Positions 13,500-15,669 of a stretch of 15,669 nt of DNA are shown in pieces; positions within the stretch are counted from its first letter, which is position 1; each line of letters begins with the position of its first letter. The DNA lies in NCBI GenBank assembly GCA_026645375.1, contig JAPFFX010000201.1:1-15669 (forward strand), read 5' to 3'. Origin of the DNA: Citricoccus sp. WCRC_4 (lineage in GTDB: Bacteria > Actinomycetota > Actinomycetes > Actinomycetales > Micrococcaceae). Under the pieces are notes generated by a model. It was not told the DNA's origin. It searched no databases and was given only the letters and a program-made list of their open reading frames with translations. Both the position numbers and the translations under genes were made by a program.

Positions 13500-14509
13500 C
13501 AGTGCATTGACGCTGTCTGCCGGGGGAGGACCCGGGGGTCCTGACCGCCGGTACGCACAGCAACGTCTCCTCGGGGGAATTCGAAGAGCCCGGAGAACTG
13601 GACACGGTTCCGGGCGAGGAATGCGCAGGCGGCGGAGACGACCACGAAGAGGATGACCGGTGTGACATCGGGTACTCCCCAGCCGGCAGCCCGCCACACG
13701 TCCGCGATGACGAGCAAGACGGTGGTGTGTGCCACGTAGTAGACCATCGACTGGCGGCCCACGCTCTCGAACAGCGGAAGCCGGGGCAGGCGCGCGCCGA
13801 ACCACAACAGGGCAAGAAGCCCGGGCAGGGGGAGGACGACGGTCACGGGAATGCCTCGTGCCACGGCGACCCACCCGGCAGCCGACCCGATGCCCACGGC
13901 CACTCCGACCAGTCCGAAGATCGTTGCCAGCCAGGCCGGAGCCGACTGGATACGGGGGAGCCAGCGGGAGAGCGTCGCCCCGAGGAAGAAGAACGGGCCG
14001 TAGAACAGGATCCGCCGGAGCTCGTCCACCTGATCGCCGACCGTCACCAGGATGGCGAGGAAGGCCAGGGCCATGACCCAGGCCGGGATCCACCGGGTGA
14101 GCGGGGCTGCGGCGTAGCACACCACCAGGACCACCAGGAACCACTGGTAGGTCCCGTCCACCCATGTCAGCGGATCCAGCATCCCGGCGATGTCACCCTT
14201 GACGATGAACTGGATGACGGACCACAGGAACAGGGGCCACAGGATCATCCGCCCCTTGCCCGTGACGTAGCTCCCCAGGGGCTTCGCCAGGGCCCGCGGC
14301 AGCAACAGCCCGGAGAGCATGAGCAGCATCGGCATCCGATAGGGGTCGAAGAACCCCGTGACCTCATCCCATCCCGGCGCGCGCCCCGACCCCGACAGGC
14401 CCACGTGGATGGCGACCGAGTGGAAGAGCAGGACCAGGAGAATGGCCATTCCCCGAAGGGAGTCCATCCAGTGCATACGGGACGATGACTGGACGGGCGG
14501 GGAAGGCAT
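13499..14509 (-). CDS. Acyltransferase-3 family membrane protein
   Basis: 336 residues from ATG 14509, chosen because GAGGAG lies 9 nt upstream. ATG 14548 is in frame and would add 13 residues but has no good site. MDSLRGMAILLVLLFHS places Arg19 and His30 in the conserved N-terminal R...H arrangement of the Acyl_transf_3 (OafA/WecH-like) family. About ten hydrophobic spans follow, among them GRMILWPLFLWSVIQFIV, QWFLVVLVVCYAAAPL, ILFYGPFFFLGATL, MVYYVAHTTVLLVIADV and TPVILFVVVSAACAFLA. These integral membrane enzymes acylate extracytoplasmic sugars or peptidoglycan, usually with acetyl or succinyl groups. Next to the exporter it probably decorates the exported polymer, but the acceptor is inferred. 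No fused SGNH domain is present, though a separate SGNH protein is encoded at 5983-6741. Confidence 0.9.
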   Translation of the reverse strand: MPSPPVQSSSRMHWMDSLRGMAILLVLLFHSVAIHVGLSGSGRAPGWDEVTGFFDPYRMPMLLMLSGLLLPRALAKPLGSYVTGKGRMILWPLFLWSVIQFIVKGDIAGMLDPLTWVDGTYQWFLVVLVVCYAAAPLTRWIPAWVMALAFLAILVTVGDQVDELRRILFYGPFFFLGATLSRWLPRIQSAPAWLATIFGLVGVAVGIGSAAGWVAVARGIPVTVVLPLPGLLALLWFGARLPRLPLFESVGRQSMVYYVAHTTVLLVIADVWRAAGWGVPDVTPVILFVVVSAACAFLARNRVQFSGLFEFPRGDVAVRTGGQDPRVLPRQTASMH

Positions 14510-14686
14510 GGATGTGGGCTCCTCGGTCGGCTGGGGTGTGCGTCCCATCGCTCGAATCGCGGTCGGACAGGCCGGACCATACGGCGAACTAGACTATAGG
14601 CCGACTACCACGACGAACGTGTTCGACATGCGATCCTAGCGCGAGCAGCTGCCTGCCATCGCTCCATGTCGGCCCGAAGAAGGCAC
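14510..14686. other. Divergent intergenic region, acyltransferase / smc
   Basis: This 177-bp gap holds possible promoters in both directions. TAGACT (14590-14595) on the plus strand would serve smc. TATAGT on the minus strand, the complement of 14593-14598, would serve the acyltransferase. They overlap, so the two promoters could compete. Neither has a convincing -35. A short dyad, CGAAC-GT-GTTCG, lies at 14614-14625. Confidence 0.35.
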
Positions 14687-15669
14687 ATGTACCTCAAGAC
14701 CCTGACCGTCCGCGGCTTCAAGTCCTTCGCCTCGGCCACCACCTTCCACTTCGAACCGGGCGTGACCGCCGTGGTGGGCCCCAACGGCTCGGGCAAGTCG
14801 AACGTGGTGGACGCCCTGGCCTGGGTGATGGGGGAGCAGGGCGCGAAGAACCTGCGCGGCGGGAAGATGGAGGACGTCATCTTCGCCGGCACCTCGGGGC
14901 GGGCCCCGCTGGGCCGCGCCCAGGTCTCCCTGACCATCGACAACTCCGACGGTGCCCTGCCGATCGAGTACTCCGAGGTCACCATCTCCCGCACCCTGTT
15001 CCGCAACGGGGGCTCCGAGTACGCCATCAACGGCAACTCCTGCCGGCTGCTGGACATCCAGGAACTGCTCTCCGACTCCGGCCTGGGCCGGGAGATGCAC
15101 GTGATCGTCGGCCAGGGCCAGCTCGACCGGATCCTGCAGGCCAGCCCGGAGGAGCGGCGCGGTTTCATCGAGGAGGCCTCCGGTGTGCTGAAGCACCGAC
15201 GGCGCAAGGAGCGCAGCGTCCGCAAGCTCGAGTCGATGCGCGGCAACCTCGACCGCGTCCGGGACCTGTCCGAGGAGGTCCGCCGCCAGCTCGGACCGCT
15301 GTCGAAGCAGGCGAAGACCGCCCGGAAGGCCCAGCGCATCCAGTTCGACGTCCGGGACGCCCGCTCGCGGCTGATGGCCGATGACGTGCACCGCCAGCAG
15401 GCCGAACTGGAACGGCTCAGCGCCGGTGACCGGGACCTGGAGGAGGCGGTGTCGCAGGCCGAGGCCGAGGTGACCCGGGCCGAGGAGGCCGCCACCGCCG
15501 TCGCCGCCCGCCTGGCCACGGCGGCCCAGGCCTCCACAGCTGCCCGTGAGCACTGGTACCAGCTCTCCACCCTGGCCGAGCGCTACCGTTCACTGGCCGC
15601 CGTCGCCGCCGAACGCGAACGGTCCCGCCGCGCCCCGGCACCGGCCCCCTCGGGCCCGGACCCGGACAC
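14687..15669 (+). CDS. smc: Chromosome segregation protein SMC, 5' part (cut by window edge)
   Basis: The first 327 codons are present with no stop before the edge; full-length Smc is about 1,150-1,250 residues. The start MYLKTLTVRGFKSFA matches the conserved N-terminus of actinobacterial Smc. An in-frame ATG at 14666 would add MSARRRH and is less likely. Walker A is GPNGSGKS at 31-38, followed by NVVDALAWVMGEQGAKNLRG. The conserved VIVGQGQLDRILQASPEERR starts at 139, and FIEEASGVLKHRRRKE leads into the N-terminal coiled coil from about 165. Late residues are Ala/Glu/Arg-rich heptads, as expected. Smc forms the DNA-bridging condensin with ScpA/ScpB. It is a core housekeeping gene, unrelated in function to the glycan genes beside it. 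Confidence 0.97.
   Translation, partial: MYLKTLTVRGFKSFASATTFHFEPGVTAVVGPNGSGKSNVVDALAWVMGEQGAKNLRGGKMEDVIFAGTSGRAPLGRAQVSLTIDNSDGALPIEYSEVTISRTLFRNGGSEYAINGNSCRLLDIQELLSDSGLGREMHVIVGQGQLDRILQASPEERRGFIEEASGVLKHRRRKERSVRKLESMRGNLDRVRDLSEEVRRQLGPLSKQAKTARKAQRIQFDVRDARSRLMADDVHRQQAELERLSAGDRDLEEAVSQAEAEVTRAEEAATAVAARLATAAQASTAAREHWYQLSTLAERYRSLAAVAAERERSRRAPAPAPSGPDPD

Noticed and set aside
14614..14625. CGAAC-GT-GTTCG dyad as a LexA/SOS box upstream of smc
   Set aside because: Actinobacterial LexA sites have four bases between the CGAAC and GTTCG arms; here there are only two.
1..15669. Mobile element, CRISPR or RNA genes
   Set aside because: No transposase or integrase motifs, no regularly spaced repeats, and no tRNA- or rRNA-like stretches were seen. 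The repeats found are short and local.

Overview
The window is high-GC DNA from an actinobacterium, most likely a Micrococcales/Micrococcaceae-type organism. I infer this from strong G/C bias at third codon positions, frequent GTG/TTG starts, an actinobacterial-style Smc N-terminus and TagGH-type export of a cell-wall glycopolymer. The genus cannot be fixed from sequence alone. Eleven protein genes are supported, two of them cut by the window edges. I saw no rRNA or tRNA gene, CRISPR array, transposase or phage gene.

Layout. (1) 1-1377: 3' part of a multidomain glycosyltransferase-like gene, open at the left edge. (2) 1514-5889: a compact three-gene plus-strand operon: a GT4 glycosyltransferase with a coiled-coil N-terminal extension, a second GT-B glycosyltransferase, and a polysaccharide pyruvyl transferase. 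(3) 5983-7925: a minus-strand pair with a 4-nt overlap, a GSCFA-domain protein followed by a small SGNH-type hydrolase. (4) 8110-10164: an asparagine-synthetase-related protein that keeps the ATP-binding PP-loop but lacks the N-terminal catalytic cysteine. (5) 10177-11337 (minus): UDP-GlcNAc 2-epimerase, WecB/MnaA. (6) 11520-13438: an ABC-2 permease and ATPase of the TagG/TagH (Wzm/Wzt) type. (7) 13499-14509 (minus): a membrane acyltransferase-3 protein. (8) 14687 to the right edge: the start of smc, a chromosome housekeeping gene.

How it fits together (inference). Apart from smc, the genes read as part of a cell-wall glycopolymer locus. WecB would supply UDP-ManNAc, and the glycosyltransferases would build the chain. 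The pyruvyl transferase, acyltransferase, SGNH/GSCFA pair and asparagine-synthetase-like protein would decorate it with pyruvate ketal, acyl groups and possibly an amide. The TagGH-like ABC transporter would export the lipid-linked product. No priming phosphoglycosyltransferase, polymerase, UDP-ManNAc dehydrogenase or LCP ligase lies in this window. They would have to be to the left or elsewhere.

Orientation flips repeatedly, giving three convergent junctions (5890-5982, 10165-10176, 13439-13498) and three divergent ones (7926-8109, 11338-11519, 14510-14686). Each convergent junction carries a compact GC-rich hairpin. Two of the divergent regions carry long inverted repeats, at 7950-7978 and 11419-11445. 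The least described part is the GSCFA/SGNH pair set back-to-back with the glutaminase-less asparagine-synthetase homologue.
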